Source: Sphingobacteriales bacterium
Lineage (GTDB): Bacteria; Bacteroidota; Bacteroidia; Chitinophagales; JADIYW01
Assembly (NCBI GenBank): GCA_016721245.1
Contig: JADKIQ010000002.1
Span: 431,219 to 495,218, forward strand
Reading direction: 5' to 3'
DNA length: 64,000 bases
Made by a program: the position numbers and the translations under genes
In this document: positions 1 to 9,364 of the stretch, in pieces
Numbering within the stretch: position 1 is the first letter of the stretch
Layout: the number at the start of each line of letters is the position of its first letter
The notes under the pieces: generated by a model
Database searches by the model: none
What the model was told of the DNA's origin: nothing
Seen by the model: only the letters and a program-made list of their open reading frames with translations

Positions 1-70
1 GCTCACTGCCTTCCATTACGGCTACGCAAGAGTTGGTGGTTCCTAAGTCGATTCCTATTATTTTTCCCAT
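1..70 (-). CDS. dnaK: Chaperone DnaK, N-terminal fragment (cut by window edge)
   Basis: The minus strand from 70 reads MGKIIGIDLGTTNSCVAVME, the invariant N-terminus of the Hsp70 ATPase domain with the phosphate-binding GIDLGTTNS loop. Only about 23 codons are inside the window; the gene runs off the left edge. DnaK is the ATP-dependent cytoplasmic chaperone that works with DnaJ and GrpE. The motif is diagnostic, though HscA-type paralogs start similarly, so the exact symbol rests on the close match to the DnaK form with SCVAV. Confidence 0.9.
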   Translation of the reverse strand, partial: MGKIIGIDLGTTNSCVAVMEGSE

Positions 71-162
71 GTTGTTAATTTTCTATTTTATAGATTTAAC
101 ACTAATTGACAAGTAATGTGCCAAGGGAAAATGTATGACAAAATGACGGAAAAGAAGAGGTG

Positions 163-450
163 TTACAGTACTTTTCTCAGAAAAAAGGTACCAAACGGAA
201 TTAAAGACAACAAAAAGGCATAAACGGCATTTTCAGTTGTCAGCAGTTTTTTGCGTACCATCATTAGGATAATGACCATAAACGTCACGAACAATGCCCC
301 GTGAATGGAGCCGGCGATGCGAACGGCTAGCGGCATATCAGCCATGTATTTCAGTGGCATTGCTATGAATAATAAAGCCAGATAACTATAGCCTTCGAGT
401 TTTCCAATCGATAAAAAACGGTTAGTCAGTGATGCGTTGGTATCAGTCAT
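163..450 (-). CDS. DUF3817 small membrane protein
   Basis: This 95-residue protein has about three hydrophobic segments. It contains the pattern of DUF3817 proteins: an N-terminal region leading to KLEGYSYLALLFIAMPLKY, then a G-x-I-H-G motif (GSIHGALFVTFM) and a C-terminal helix ending in FGTFFLRKVL. Proteins of this family are small inner-membrane proteins of unknown function. It lies 24 bp downstream of the adjacent lipoprotein gene on the same strand. Confidence 0.75.
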   Translation of the reverse strand: MTDTNASLTNRFLSIGKLEGYSYLALLFIAMPLKYMADMPLAVRIAGSIHGALFVTFMVIILMMVRKKLLTTENAVYAFLLSLIPFGTFFLRKVL

Positions 451-474
451 ATTGTTTAGTCTGTTTAAGAAGAA

Positions 475-1107
475 TTATTCTTTTACGGTAACGAAAATAT
501 CGCCGCAGTTGGCCACATTTTTAAAAGTAAGGATGCCCTGTATGCTGTCGTGGGGTTGTATCACCCGGTTGCTTAAATCCAGTAGCTGGAAATCTTGCAG
601 CATTTTTTTATTGGCACTATAAGCAAAACCGAAATTAGCAGCACCCACAAATACGCCAAAAGGTAGCGGAATGTATAATTTTCCGTCTTTCACCAGTGTT
701 TTGGATTCACTTTTATTGGTAGGTTTTGGATAGACAACGCCTAAGGCAGAATACGCCCAGTAGGCACCCGGTTTCTGTTTGATAGTGTTATAAAAATCAA
801 TTACAGGAATGGTGGATATTGGAACGGTAGCACCGCAGGTAAATTGTAAATCATTTATGTTCAGCGGTAAATCTGTTTTATTGACAATTTTGAATGCCAC
901 CAGACTTACATTTTTCTTATTTTCTCTTCTGGCAAAGAAATAATCCTTCATATTATACAAAACACCCTGACGAACAGCATAGCTGATTTTGCTTTCTTCT
1001 CTGTAATTGATAAAAGGAATAGAGGACATGCTTATTTTGCGATAAGGACGCGCGCAGCCTGAAATCAGAATTATGGCGATGAAGAGATAGAGTGTACTGG
1101 TTCGCAT
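475..1107 (-). CDS. Putative lipoprotein of unknown function
   Basis: I start this gene at 1107 because MRTSTLYLFIAIILISGC is a clean lipoprotein signal peptide with the lipobox Cys at residue 18; the open frame upstream overlaps the preceding gene and adds no plausible sequence. The mature part (about 190 aa) is beta-rich and has a single further Cys pair region (FTCGA, NVANCGD). I do not recognise the family. The C-terminal part, with IQPHDSIQGILTFKNV, looks like an immunoglobulin-like beta strand arrangement, which is only an inference. Confidence 0.7.
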   Translation of the reverse strand: MRTSTLYLFIAIILISGCARPYRKISMSSIPFINYREESKISYAVRQGVLYNMKDYFFARRENKKNVSLVAFKIVNKTDLPLNINDLQFTCGATVPISTIPVIDFYNTIKQKPGAYWAYSALGVVYPKPTNKSESKTLVKDGKLYIPLPFGVFVGAANFGFAYSANKKMLQDFQLLDLSNRVIQPHDSIQGILTFKNVANCGDIFVTVKE

Positions 1108-1144
1108 AGCGAAGTATTTATGTAAATGTATAAAAAAAAGTTGA

Positions 1145-1633
1145 CTAAACGGCAAACCTCGCAAAAGGGGATTCTTTGAACGGCTTTTCCCAGTTGGTTT
1201 CAAAATCTTTTTTGGTGGCCACTAAGTTGTTGAAGACAATCGTATCATCTTTTAACTTTCCGCTTTCCAGCATCTCGTTTAATTTGTCAAACGGGAAACT
1301 GCCGATAAGGTCATTGGTTATTTTGTAGCAAACCTTCATACGGTCGAAGAAGTTCAGGTCGTACGCCTGCTCCAGTTCGCGGATGAGCTTTACAGAACTG
1401 TCAATCGAACATCCGCCAATATCACATTTGCTTTCGTCTGCCATCAATACCAAAAAGCGACGATAGTAAAGTGAACCGTATCCGGCAACATCTTTTTGGT
1501 GAGACTGCCAGCGATCTACAAAATTCTCTAAAATATCACTGATTTCCCACACTTCTTCCTGTGTGAAACTTCTGTTTGCCTGGTAAATCCAGACTCTGGC
1601 ATTATCGGGTAATATATGGTATGGTGTTAGCAT
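1145..1633 (-). CDS. Conserved Bacteroidota protein, function unknown
   Basis: A 162-residue soluble protein beginning MLTPYHILPDNARVWIYQ and containing a Cys-rich stretch (ADESKCDIGGCSIDSSV). This resembles a conserved Bacteroidota family of about 160 aa that is sometimes labelled ABC transporter ATPase, but no Walker A or Walker B motif is present, so that label has no support here. No signal peptide or membrane segment is visible. It is downstream of the Fe-S protein genes on the same strand, separated by a hairpin-forming spacer. Confidence 0.7.
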   Translation of the reverse strand: MLTPYHILPDNARVWIYQANRSFTQEEVWEISDILENFVDRWQSHQKDVAGYGSLYYRRFLVLMADESKCDIGGCSIDSSVKLIRELEQAYDLNFFDRMKVCYKITNDLIGSFPFDKLNEMLESGKLKDDTIVFNNLVATKKDFETNWEKPFKESPFARFAV

Positions 1634-1652
1634 GATGATGAACGATTTACAA

Positions 1653-1717
1653 TGTACGATTAACGATTAGTTTTGATAGTTATTTTACGGAAATAATTGT
1701 CAATTATTAATCGTACA
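1653..1717. repeat. Intergenic inverted repeat
   Basis: TGTACGATTAA at 1653-1663 is repeated as its exact reverse complement at 1707-1717, giving an 11-bp stem with a 43-nt loop that contains further AT-rich partial repeats. No T-run follows directly, so it is not a standard terminator. Comparable AACGATTA-type intergenic palindromes occur near 46.8 kb. Confidence 0.55.
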
Positions 1718-1724
1718 TCGTTAA

Positions 1725-2510
1725 TTAATAACTGTTAGCCTGCGCAACAAGTTCCGCGATGTCTAAAACTTTAACATCGTCTTGCTTATTTTCTCCTTTC
1801 ACACCGTCGGTAATCATGGTATTGCAGAACGGACAAGCCACCGCAATCACATCCGGATATACTTCTATCAGTTGTTCGGTACGTTCTACGTTAATACGTT
1901 TGTTGCCCGGCTCATCTTCTTTAAACATTTGTCCGCCGCCGGCACCACAACAAAGTCCGGTGGTTCTGCATTTATTGATTTCAATTAAATCTGCGTCCAG
2001 TGCTTCGATAACCGAGCGCGGAGCTTCATAAATTTCATTGGCTCTTCCTAAATAGCAGGAATCGTGATAGGTGATACGTTTTCCTTTGAAAGCACCGCCT
2101 TCCACTTTCAGTTTTCCGTCGTTAATTAATCCCTGTAAATAGGTGGAGTGGTGCAACACTTCATAGTTGCCGCCCAGCGCAGGATATTCATTCTTGATGG
2201 TATTGAAACAATGCGGACAGGTAGTAATGATTTTTTTGACACCATAGGTATTCATGGTGGCAATGTTTTGCTGTGCCAGCATCTGGAAGACAAATTCATT
2301 GCCGGCACGTCTTGCCGGATCACCGGTACAAGCTTCTTCCGTACCCAGCACGGCGAAGTTGATGTTCAGCTGATTCAGGATTTTAGTAAAAGCGATAGTA
2401 ACTCGTTGTGCTCTCTGGTCGAAACTGCCGGCACAACCTACCCAAAAGATGACGTCAGGTGTTTTGCCTTCGGCAACTAAATCTGACATTACAGGTACTT
2501 TATATTGCAT
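1725..2510 (-). CDS. Cysteine-rich CCG-domain Fe-S oxidoreductase subunit (GlpC/HdrB-like)
   Basis: Start set at 2510 (MQYKVPVMSDLVAEGK); the open frame further upstream encodes no recognisable extension. The protein carries two cysteine-rich CCG domains as in heterodisulfide reductase subunit B and GlpC/LutA proteins: a first motif with CPHCFNTIKNEYP around residue 100, and a second with GLCCGAGGGQMFKE plus ACPFCNTMI near the C-terminus. These cysteines bind Fe-S clusters. It follows the membrane ferredoxin gene at 2600-3931 on the same strand, so the two probably form an electron-transfer complex delivering electrons to quinone. The physiological donor cannot be read from sequence. Confidence 0.85.
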   Translation of the reverse strand: MQYKVPVMSDLVAEGKTPDVIFWVGCAGSFDQRAQRVTIAFTKILNQLNINFAVLGTEEACTGDPARRAGNEFVFQMLAQQNIATMNTYGVKKIITTCPHCFNTIKNEYPALGGNYEVLHHSTYLQGLINDGKLKVEGGAFKGKRITYHDSCYLGRANEIYEAPRSVIEALDADLIEINKCRTTGLCCGAGGGQMFKEDEPGNKRINVERTEQLIEVYPDVIAVACPFCNTMITDGVKGENKQDDVKVLDIAELVAQANSY

Positions 2511-2599
2511 GGTTTTAATTTGATTGATGATGAAATGATGTGATAATGAAAGTTGGTTGATTTTATTTTTTCCCATTATTACATTGCTATATTATTACA

Positions 2600-3931
2600 T
2601 TAATTTAATTCTTCTGTCCAGTTTAAACGGTCGCTTGGTGAAAACTGCCATGGCGCCTGATTGTTCTCCAGATTCGCAAAAATATTATTCCATTCTGTCG
2701 GAGAATCAGAAGCTTCCATAATTAAGTTTCTGCGTAATTCTATGATGATACTCAATGGAGAAATATTTACCGGACATTCTTCCACACAAGCATTACAGGT
2801 TGTACACGCTCTTAATTCTTCGCCGGTAATGTAATCTCCTAATAAGGATTTATTATCTGCAAAATCAGGACCGTGTTCTTTTTTGCCTTTTGAAATGTCT
2901 TCCATTCTGTCACGTGTGTCCATCATAATTTTTCGCGGAGATAATTTTTTGCCGGTTTGGTTTGCCGGACAAGCTGCAGTACAACGGCCGCATTCCGTAC
3001 AAGTGTAAGCGTCTAACAAACTTTTCCAGGATAAATCGTACACATCCTTTGCACCGAATTTAATTTCACCATCCGTTGCAGGCACCACAAAGCTTGGATC
3101 CAGCATCGATTGTACTTCATGCTGAATAGCCGGCATGTTGTGGATTTCACCTTTCGCTTCCGGTCTAGAGAAAAAAGTATTCGGGAAAGCCAGCATAATA
3201 TGTAAATGCTTGGAGTATGGCAGATACACTAGGAATGTCATCACCATACATAAGTGACCCCACCAGCCCAGTTTTTCCAGCAATTCCAAGGATAAATTGG
3301 GTAATCCGGTGAGCATGCTGCCGAAAAATCCGCTTAAGATAAATCCGTAACCTTCGCCATGTTCTTTTATGTGTAATGCACTGTCTGCACCGTTCATTAA
3401 AAAGATAAATGAAATCAGGATTAACTCAAAAGCTAAAATGGTCAAAGCATCTCTCCATGGCCAGCCTTTCAATTCCGGTTTCTGGAATCGCTCTACTTTG
3501 AATGTGGTTCTTCTTAAAATGAATAAAATGGTCACAAAGAAAGTGAGCAAAGAAAGCACTTCGATAAAATTAATAACCACTACGTACAAAGTATGTAAGA
3601 ACGGTATGTTCTCAAACGCATGGTATAAAATACGGTGAGAACCCACCAAACCATCAATAAAAATTTCTATTAATTCTATTTGTGTGATGACAAACGACAC
3701 ATAAATTACCATGTGTAAAAGTGCTGCAAAGGTAAGCTTGAACATCTTTTTTTGTCCCAGCGCAATAAGCAGCATATTTTTGATACGAAAACCGAGCGTT
3801 GTATTAATATGCTCCGGTTTTCCCAACATGATATTGTCGTAAATTTCTTTAAACTTTCGAAATGCAACAAAGAAAGATGCGCCCACCAGGCCAATAAATA
3901 AGATGATTTGAACGATTGTTAGGAAACTCAT
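2600..3931 (-). CDS. Membrane-bound 4Fe-4S ferredoxin-type electron transfer protein
   Basis: This 443-residue protein has an N-terminal membrane part with about five to six helices (residues 1-250) including spaced histidines typical of a cytochrome-b-like/NarI-like fold. A soluble part follows with two 4Fe-4S motifs, CTECGRCTAACP and CTTCNACVEECP, around residues 315-390. The architecture matches the membrane Fe-S oxidoreductases that pair with a CCG-domain protein, and the next gene downstream is exactly such a protein. Likely role: transfer of electrons between a soluble dehydrogenase and the quinone pool at the inner membrane. Confidence 0.85.
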   Translation of the reverse strand: MSFLTIVQIILFIGLVGASFFVAFRKFKEIYDNIMLGKPEHINTTLGFRIKNMLLIALGQKKMFKLTFAALLHMVIYVSFVITQIELIEIFIDGLVGSHRILYHAFENIPFLHTLYVVVINFIEVLSLLTFFVTILFILRRTTFKVERFQKPELKGWPWRDALTILAFELILISFIFLMNGADSALHIKEHGEGYGFILSGFFGSMLTGLPNLSLELLEKLGWWGHLCMVMTFLVYLPYSKHLHIMLAFPNTFFSRPEAKGEIHNMPAIQHEVQSMLDPSFVVPATDGEIKFGAKDVYDLSWKSLLDAYTCTECGRCTAACPANQTGKKLSPRKIMMDTRDRMEDISKGKKEHGPDFADNKSLLGDYITGEELRACTTCNACVEECPVNISPLSIIIELRRNLIMEASDSPTEWNNIFANLENNQAPWQFSPSDRLNWTEELN

Positions 3932-4046
3932 TAGTAATTTATTTGAATTTATTGCGAAAATACACCATTATCTACTTATTTTTAATCACTTATTTGAAGG
4001 AATGTTTAAATTACAACTTATTTAGAAATAGTCTAAATTATTTTAA

Positions 4047-4565
4047 ATGATAATACCCGCAACTGCTCAAAAAATACTGGACGCTCAGAAAATTGAATTG
4101 AAGTTAGACAGAATGGCATTTCAGGCCTTGGAATTGACATATGGAAATGATAATCTGGTGATTTTAGGGATAGAACCGGGTGGTGGTTTTGATCTTGCAA
4201 AGATTATCGCAGCAAAAATCGGGAAGTATGACCCAGAGAAGAAAGTAGAATTTTCTTCGATTTATATTAATAAGCCAGAGCCGCTGAGTGAAGAAGCTTA
4301 CCTGAAAGATGAACTGGATCTGAACAACAAAACGATTTTACTGATAGATGACGTTGGAAATTCAGGGAGAACCTTGTTTTACGCGCTGAAGCCCTTGACT
4401 AAATTTTATCCTAAAAAGATAATTATCGCTATCTTAGTAGACAGAACTCATAAAACATTTCCGATTAAAGCAGATATCGTCGGATTTCCGATTGCAACAA
4501 CGCTGAATGAGCATATTATTGTTAAAATAGACAATAATACCCCGGAAGGAGCGTATTTATTTTAA
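4047..4565 (+). CDS. Phosphoribosyltransferase, PyrR-like
   Basis: A 172-residue type I phosphoribosyltransferase. The PRPP-binding loop is TILLIDDVGNSGRTL (residues about 95-109), with the two acidic residues and the G-x-T turn expected. An upstream flexible loop region and the KIIIAILVDRTHKTFPIKAD segment resemble PyrR/UPRTase-type proteins. It is divergent from the Fe-S operon and 23 bp ahead of the next gene. It could be a uracil phosphoribosyltransferase/regulator or a general purine PRTase; the substrate is not determined by what I can see. Confidence 0.8.
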   Translation: MIIPATAQKILDAQKIELKLDRMAFQALELTYGNDNLVILGIEPGGGFDLAKIIAAKIGKYDPEKKVEFSSIYINKPEPLSEEAYLKDELDLNNKTILLIDDVGNSGRTLFYALKPLTKFYPKKIIIAILVDRTHKTFPIKADIVGFPIATTLNEHIIVKIDNNTPEGAYLF

Positions 4566-4587
4566 TTACTACATAAAAACAGTGCAC

Positions 4588-5670
4588 ATGAAATTAAGAG
4601 TCTTAAGTGTTTTATTATTTTTTGCCATTTGCTTTCAAGCGCAGGCGCAAATTATAAAACCTTCACCCGAAGAAAAATTGATTACCGAACGATTTGAATA
4701 CATCCGAATTATCAAAAAATACATAGGTAATTTATTCTGGAAAAATTTCTCTAACAATGATTTTCCAGGTACGGTGGTCTATTTCTCCGACTCGGCTTCT
4801 TATTTTATTAATCCCCTACCGGAAATGAAAGAGAAGGTAAGCAAATATACCATAATGGAAAATGACTACGACTGGAATATCTGGAAACTTCGCATGCCGC
4901 TGGATAGTGCCGTATTTGTTATGGAAACGCAATTTCAGTTTACTCCGAAATCTAAATCTTACATTAATTATAAGACACCGGTTTTGTTTTGCAGTTCACC
5001 CGAACTTTCCCGCAAGGAAAAGGAAAAACTAAATACTACACAGGAATGGTCGATAGCTATGATGCACGAATTATATCATCAGTATCAGTATTCCAATGAA
5101 GCTATTCTTACCTATATGCTCAGGCTGTACGAAGAAAAAAAGATGATAGATATGGATAGTTTGCAGGGGATTTATTTAAATAATCAGGCATTCAGAGACA
5201 CAGTAAAGCTGGAAAATGAATTATTGAAACAGGCTGTTGCCGCTACTTCACTGGAAGAGGAAAAGAAATTATTTTCCCGATTTTTAAAATTGCGTACAAA
5301 AAGGGATATAGATTATTTAAAGAAGAAAAAATTTTATATCAATACACCGGAGAATTTCTGGGAGAAACTGGAAGGGACTTGTTTAATGATGGAAAAGCAG
5401 TTGAAAGAGAATTTCAGAAATATACAGCCGTCTGAATATATTATGAAAAACGACCCGATGTATGATCCGTCGTTTGCATTCAATGAACAGGAATTATCAG
5501 AAATACAGTTCTACAACCAACTTGATGACAGTAAGTTTTATTTTGGAACAACTGGTTATAATATGGTACAACTTTTGGAAAAAAACAATGTACCGTATAA
5601 AGATAATTTTTTCAGTTATGCATCACTGCCTTTAGAGTTGCAACTCAAATATTTTTATAAGATAAAATAA
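4588..5670 (+). CDS. Secreted protein with HExxH zinc-protease motif
   Basis: Start chosen at ATG 4588, which gives the signal peptide MKLRVLSVLLFFAICFQAQAQ; an upstream GTG two codons earlier is less likely. The mature protein (about 340 aa) is alpha-rich and contains MMHELYHQYQY around residue 155, an HExxH zinc-binding signature. A possible third ligand is not obvious, although YHQYQYSNEA could offer one. I do not recognise the family. Inference: a periplasmic or exported metallopeptidase. It follows the PRTase gene closely. Confidence 0.65.
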   Translation: MKLRVLSVLLFFAICFQAQAQIIKPSPEEKLITERFEYIRIIKKYIGNLFWKNFSNNDFPGTVVYFSDSASYFINPLPEMKEKVSKYTIMENDYDWNIWKLRMPLDSAVFVMETQFQFTPKSKSYINYKTPVLFCSSPELSRKEKEKLNTTQEWSIAMMHELYHQYQYSNEAILTYMLRLYEEKKMIDMDSLQGIYLNNQAFRDTVKLENELLKQAVAATSLEEEKKLFSRFLKLRTKRDIDYLKKKKFYINTPENFWEKLEGTCLMMEKQLKENFRNIQPSEYIMKNDPMYDPSFAFNEQELSEIQFYNQLDDSKFYFGTTGYNMVQLLEKNNVPYKDNFFSYASLPLELQLKYFYKIK

Positions 5671-5770
5671 CGCTACCTTATCATTCGAATGCTTGAGGAA
5701 GATAGTTAATTAAAATATGCACTGAAATATCTTACAGTATCAATCGCGTAATCGAAATGCCAAAAAAAAG

Positions 5771-6427
5771 ATGAAAAAACTATTTACTAAAAAACTATTC
5801 TTCCGTTTATATATTCCTGCTGCTGTTATTGTTCTTGCTTTTACGTTTTATTGTTCTTACAAAGTAGAAACATATGCAGCAGGTAAAATGTATTCCGATG
5901 TTTCTGAAATACCTTACAACAGGATAGGATTGCTCCTGGGTACCTGCAAAACAATGAAAGACCGTAAAACGATCAATCCTTTCTGGCAATTTAGATTAGA
6001 GGCAGCGTATGCTTTATGGAAGGCAAAGAAAATTGATAAGATTTTAATTTCAGGAGATAACGGCTGGCACGGTTACAATGAACCGCAGGATTTTATGGAT
6101 GCCTTCATTGCTATGGGTGTTCCGGATTCCTGCATGGTGTGTGATTTCGCAGGATTCAGAACACATGATTCTGTAATACGCTGTAAGAAAGTATTCGGAC
6201 AAAAAAAAGTGACGATTATCTCTCAGCAATTTCACAATGAACGCGCATTATTTATTGCACAGAAATATGGTTTGGAGGCAGTTGGTTTCAATGCCAATGA
6301 TGTAAGTTTCAGAAGCGGCTTGTATACTTTTTTCAGAGAGAAAGCTGCACGTGTTTTATTGTTTATGGATTTGTATGTATTTAATACACGACCACATTTT
6401 TTAGGCAAGAAGATTACGATTAAGTAA
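5771..6427 (+). CDS. SanA/YdcF-like DUF218 envelope protein
   Basis: A 218-residue protein with an N-terminal membrane anchor (residues 11-28, IPAAVIVLAFTFYCSYKV) followed by a DUF218 domain. Signature elements are LLLGTCKT, the ISGDNGWHGYNEP loop after KIDKILISG, and QQFHNERALFIAQKYG. SanA-type proteins affect envelope barrier function, including vancomycin exclusion in Enterobacteria. Its specific role here is unknown. Confidence 0.85.
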   Translation: MKKLFTKKLFFRLYIPAAVIVLAFTFYCSYKVETYAAGKMYSDVSEIPYNRIGLLLGTCKTMKDRKTINPFWQFRLEAAYALWKAKKIDKILISGDNGWHGYNEPQDFMDAFIAMGVPDSCMVCDFAGFRTHDSVIRCKKVFGQKKVTIISQQFHNERALFIAQKYGLEAVGFNANDVSFRSGLYTFFREKAARVLLFMDLYVFNTRPHFLGKKITIK

Positions 6428-6434
6428 TCAGGAT

Positions 6435-6935
6435 TTACGGATTCTGTTTCAGGATTTCCAGAATTTCTTCTACATCTGCATCGCCCACATGTAGTTTTGC
6501 TTTTTCGTAAAAGGGTTTTCTGCTTTCCAGTCTTTCATCATAAAAAGCTTCTAATTCTTTAGGAGATAAATCAGCGATCAAAGGCCGTTTGTATTGTCCT
6601 TTCAGTAAGCGCCAGATAACTTTTTCTTTGTTCCGGTTAAGATAAATAGTCAATCCTTTTTCATTCATTACTTCCATATTGTCAAAAAAACAAGGAGCAC
6701 CGCCGCCGGTACTGATGACTAAATTTTGTCCGGTATCAAGCTGATGAATAAAATCTTTTTCTGCTTGTCTGAAATAATCTTCTCCTTTTTGTTCAAAGAT
6801 TTCCTTTATGGTTAATCCTTCTTTTTCTTCAATGTATTTGTCGACATCGATATAGTCAAAGCCCAGCAAGGGCGCTAAGTTTCGACCAACGTACGATTTA
6901 CCGCAACCCATAAAACCTATTAGAAAGATTAACAC
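6435..6935 (-). CDS. aroK: Shikimate kinase
   Basis: A 166-residue P-loop kinase with Walker A GFMGCGKSYVG at residues 7-17, the shikimate-binding D-x-D/R region (YIDVDKYIEEKEG, then DYFRQAEKDF) and the STGGGAPCF motif typical of AroK. It phosphorylates shikimate at the 3-hydroxyl in chorismate biosynthesis. The length matches the family. It is the last gene of a minus-strand run starting at DUF1599, about 58 bp after the permease gene. Confidence 0.93.
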   Translation of the reverse strand: MLIFLIGFMGCGKSYVGRNLAPLLGFDYIDVDKYIEEKEGLTIKEIFEQKGEDYFRQAEKDFIHQLDTGQNLVISTGGGAPCFFDNMEVMNEKGLTIYLNRNKEKVIWRLLKGQYKRPLIADLSPKELEAFYDERLESRKPFYEKAKLHVGDADVEEILEILKQNP

Positions 6936-6992
6936 AATGAACGATTAAGAATGAACAATGGATGAATTACAGCATAACACATGATTAAGTTT

Positions 6993-8054
6993 TTATTTAC
7001 CGATTCTGATTCTCGGATCCAGTACCGCATACAAAATATCGACCAGGAAATTCATAATGATGAAAACAGATGCCGTAAATAAAACCGTTCCCATAGCCAC
7101 GGGAAAATCAAATTTTTGTAAAGCATCAACGGCTGTATATCCAAGTCCTTTGATATCAAAAATTACTTCTACAAAAAATGCACCAGCCAGCAAACCCGCA
7201 AACCATCCGGAAATGGCTGTGACTACAGGATTTAAAGCATTGCGCAACGCATGTTTAAACAATACTGCTATGGAACTTAATCCTTTAGCTTTTGCTGTAC
7301 GGATATAGTCTTGAGATAAAACATCAAGCATAGTACTTCGTGTCAGCTGAAAAATAATTCCGATAGGGCGAGAACCCAGCGCAATGGCAGGTAGAATCAG
7401 ATTTTTGAACATCAGCACTTCATTGCCATAGTCATCAATCATGGTTAATCCGCCGGTTTGTTCCAGTCCGGTGTATTTATTCAACACAATTCCAAAGATG
7501 AAACCTAAAACGATGGCAGAAAAATAAGATGGTACAGAAATTCCTAATACCGATAAAGACATCGCTAAATTATCAAACCAGGAATGTTGTTTTACAGCAG
7601 CAATAACGCCTAAGAATATTCCGATAACGCTGGCAATCAACATTGCAGCGAATGCCAGAATAATGGTTTGTGGCAAGGCGCGTTTTAAAATATCAAATAC
7701 ATCTTCTTTTGTCTGATAAGAGCGTCGAAGATATGGAGGTTTTATAACCAGTGCTTTCTCGCTGCTTACATTAAATAGTTTAGTGTAATGATATTTTTCC
7801 TGAGCAGCCGCATCGTTGTAATGCACGGCAATGGGAGATAAGTCATTCAGGTAAAGGGCAAACTGCACGTATTTCGGCTTGTCTAAACCCAACTCTTTAT
7901 TGATGGCTTCCACCGATTCCACATCGGCGCGCTGCCCCAGCGTAAGACGTGCGGGGTCAACCGGCAGGATATTGAACAATGCAAAAATTACAAAGATTAC
8001 ACCAATCAAAACCAGCACGCCGTAAAAGAATTTATTAAGAATGAATTTCGTCAT
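6993..8054 (-). CDS. DppB/OppB-type ABC transporter permease
   Basis: A 353-residue inner-membrane permease. The N-terminus (MTKFILNKFFYGVLVLIGVIFV) is the typical first helix of DppB-like subunits. The body contains the conserved segments LPQTIILAFAAMLIASVIGI, SVLGISVPSYFSAIVLGFIF and the EAA-type loop YIRTAKAKGLSSIAVLFKHALRNAL, which contacts the ATPase. It would form a peptide or nickel uptake channel with a DppC-like partner, but no DppC, ATPase or binding protein is adjacent in this window. The periplasmic loop after helix 1 is long, as in Bacteroidota members. Confidence 0.88.
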   Translation of the reverse strand: MTKFILNKFFYGVLVLIGVIFVIFALFNILPVDPARLTLGQRADVESVEAINKELGLDKPKYVQFALYLNDLSPIAVHYNDAAAQEKYHYTKLFNVSSEKALVIKPPYLRRSYQTKEDVFDILKRALPQTIILAFAAMLIASVIGIFLGVIAAVKQHSWFDNLAMSLSVLGISVPSYFSAIVLGFIFGIVLNKYTGLEQTGGLTMIDDYGNEVLMFKNLILPAIALGSRPIGIIFQLTRSTMLDVLSQDYIRTAKAKGLSSIAVLFKHALRNALNPVVTAISGWFAGLLAGAFFVEVIFDIKGLGYTAVDALQKFDFPVAMGTVLFTASVFIIMNFLVDILYAVLDPRIRIGK

Positions 8055-8067
8055 AAAGTGAAGATAA

Positions 8068-9321
8068 TTATTTTAACACACTTTTCTTTAAATCAGCATA
8101 ATTTGTCAGTTCATTGTAATGATATTTTGCAACGATCACTCCTTTTTTCAAAATCATCAATCCCGGATTCGAACGCATAATGGTTTTTAAAGGTGTAGCA
8201 TCCGTATTGTATACCTGATAAATAAATTCATCTTTCAGCTGGTACGGAGTTTGGTATTTTACTTCAAATGCTTCTGCTTCCTTCAACGAGACTGCCGGTC
8301 AGCATAAATACATAGCGGTTGTCTTTCAGTGCTTCGTCCGTTATTTTTTCCAGTTTCTTGTATCCTTCAATATTTGTTTTCTTTATTTCAGGAATGATGA
8401 TAAAGAAAATATATTCCTCTTCTTCAAACAAAGAGGCAGATTGATCTGCACCTTCCGCATCTTTAATCGCAAAATCTTTCAGTTTCGGGTCGTCGCCTTT
8501 TTGTATCATCACATCTTTACGGTCAACAAAAGTCCAGTTATCCAAATCCTGCGGCCAGGTGCCTTTGAATTCTTTTACTTCGCCGCTTTTTTTATTCTTA
8601 TAGATGAAGGTGTTTTCATACTTATACGGTTTTGCATTTGGAGGTAATTTCAATCCTTCCGGAATAGAAACACCCACTTTATATGGCCTGAAATCTTTGA
8701 TGGGTTCATAATAGATATTACGGTAAGCAAACACAACGGAAGCAATCGTTAACAATAGCAATAAGCCACGGTTAAGAACTTTCCGAAAACTTCTTTGATG
8801 GATTTCTGACCAAATAAAATAATAAGAATCAACACACTTAAAAATAAATCTTTGTAGAACGACTGAATAGGAGCCAGTTTTAAAAAATCACCGAAACAGC
8901 CGCAATCCGTTACCTTTCCTGTTTTTGCAGAGTAGCCGGTTAAGAAGGTGAAGAAGGCAATCAATAAAATCAGCAGCCAGATAGTAAGTTTTCTCCAGGT
9001 ACCTAATATGAGTGCCAGTCCTAAGTAGATTTCAAAAATAATCATAAAGAAAGAAACAGCCAGAGCATGCTCTGCGGAAAACTTCCATAAGAAAGAAAGG
9101 AGCCGAGCGGACTTCTCGAAAATCTCAAAATACTCTTCCATTTTAATAGCGGTACCAGCCGGGTCTATCGCTTTCACTACTCCGGAAAATACAAACCATA
9201 CCCCCACGAAATAACGCAGGAAATTAATCAGCAGGTTACTTTGCTTAAATAAAAACTTACCGATGAATGTCATAACCACTGCAATTGCAGCAAACATTCC
9301 AATGAGTGTAATTAAATCCAT
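8068..9321 (-). pseudogene. DoxX-family membrane protein with C-terminal thiol-fold domain, two frameshifts
   Basis: One gene of about 417 codons is spread over three frames. Residues 1-185 (from 9321) form a DoxX/MauE-like membrane domain with FVGVWFVFSGVVKAIDPAG and DCGCFGDFLKL. The next part, with RNIYYEPIKDFRPYKVG and FKGTWPQDLDNWTFVDRK, continues the known Bacteroidota DoxX architecture in another frame from about 8775. A third frame from about 8285 carries the C-terminal part (KEAEAFEVKYQTPYQ, then NPGLMILKKGVIVAKYHYN). Each join is explained by a single-base indel near 8770-8785 and near 8280-8300. The apparent TTG starts of the downstream pieces are artefacts. Probably an intact membrane redox-associated protein with sequence errors. 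Confidence 0.75.
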
Positions 9322-9364
9322 ATTATGAGTAATTAGAGATTAGTAAATAGTAAGCGTTTAGAAA

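Noticed and set aside
1145..1633. ABC transporter ATPase label for the 162-aa protein
   Set aside because: No Walker A, Walker B or signature motif is present.
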